Below, in pieces: positions 45,581 through 45,969 of a stretch of 45,969 nt of DNA (the stretch's first letter is position 1; every line of letters begins with the position of its first letter). This DNA is from an uncultured Arenicella sp. Its GTDB lineage: Bacteria > Pseudomonadota > Gammaproteobacteria > Arenicellales > Arenicellaceae. Where the stretch lies: assembly GCA_937922925.1 (NCBI GenBank), contig CALAKU010000051.1:1-45969 (forward strand), read 5' to 3'. The position numbers and the translations under genes are program-made. A model generated the notes under the pieces. That model saw only the letters and a program-made list of their open reading frames with translations, had not been told where the DNA came from and searched no databases.

Positions 45581-45650
45581 CGCGCTGAGGGCTCTAAAAC
45601 GTTTAGAACGAAACGAGCCAATCTACGAAACTAAATAGATGAGAAATTAA

Positions 45651-45969
45651 ATGGCCGTCGGCAGAGAGATTCGCGACAAAATAACCAGTGTAAAGAGCAC
45701 GCAAAAAATCACCAAAGCCATGGAAATGGTGGCGGCGAGTAAAATGCGTAAAGCGCAGGACCGCATGAATGCGGCGCGCCCTTATGCGCAAAAGATCCGC
45801 TCTGTTGTGGCGCACATCGCCAACGCCAACCTTGAATACAAACACCCGTTCACGATTGAACGTGAGGTAAAACGGGTCGGCTACATTGTTGTCAGTTCAG
45901 ATCGTGGCCTATGCGGCGGCTTGAACATGAACGTGTTCAGAAAAACCCTCGGTGAATTGGCAGATTGGG
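45651..45969 (+). CDS. atpG: ATP synthase F1 subunit gamma, 3' end outside window
   Basis: The first 106 codons of the gamma subunit. The N-terminal helix ([33 protein letters not shown], split over residues 4-36) is the rotor helix that enters the hexamer, and the [11 protein letters not shown] motif is visible near residue 82. The frame is open at the window edge. A weak GAGAAA site precedes ATG 45651. Confidence 0.97.
   Translation, partial: MAVGREIRDKITSVKSTQKITKAMEMVAASKMRKAQDRMNAARPYAQKIRSVVAHIANANLEYKHPFTIEREVKRVGYIVVSSDRGLCGGLNMNVFRKTLGELADW

Overview
The window is a chromosomal origin region from a gammaproteobacterium. The evidence is the block dnaN/dnaA, rpmH, rnpA, yidD, yidC, mnmE, mnmG, rsmG, parA, parB and atpIBEFHAG, together with SecB, ApaG/ApaH, EnvC, MlaA and a GyrB with the long insertion typical of this class. 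I cannot name a genus from the sequence alone. No tRNA, rRNA, insertion sequence, prophage or CRISPR array was seen.

Layout. 1-1708: the 3' end of a TPR gene and a leftward metallo-beta-lactamase-fold hydrolase. 1709-4704: a long structured leader, then a rightward sulfite reductase cluster (hemoprotein, DUF934 protein, CxxC thioredoxin-like protein and a 33-residue membrane peptide). 4701-9510: a tightly packed leftward run (thpR, rnm, pepN, ydfG) in which neighbouring genes overlap or nearly touch. 9511-12678: mostly small or uncharacterised rightward genes plus a secreted M20 amidohydrolase. 12726-15313: leftward envC and ctpA. 15559-18622: rightward rhodanese, secB, mlaA, apaH and apaG. 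18784-24046: leftward dnaA, dnaN and gyrB. 24439-28444: rightward rpmH to mnmE. 28526-31999: an accessory insertion (two membrane-anchored unknowns, a secreted alpha/beta hydrolase and a cupin). 32079-36444: mnmG, rsmG, parA, parB. 36686-40918: two tandem hybrid histidine kinases facing a divergent LuxR-type regulator. 41214-45969: the ATP synthase operon, cut by the window end inside atpG.

How it works together. The dnaA-dnaN gap carries four DnaA-box-like sites in about 100 bp and is the best oriC candidate. The dnaN-gyrB gap, where recF usually lies in gammaproteobacteria, holds no recF. It holds a dnaN terminator and two oppositely oriented parS-like 16-mers, which would be the loading sites for the ParB encoded 14 kb away. 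Replication start, chromosome segregation, membrane-protein insertion, tRNA modification and energy production are therefore grouped here.

The most interesting signals are the parS pair replacing recF, the structured terminator-bearing leader before the sulfite reductase cluster, the secreted hydrolase/partner insertion between mnmE and mnmG, and the duplicated kinase cluster with short tandem repeats on both sides of its regulator gene. None is proven to be a new system; each is given with the test that would decide it.
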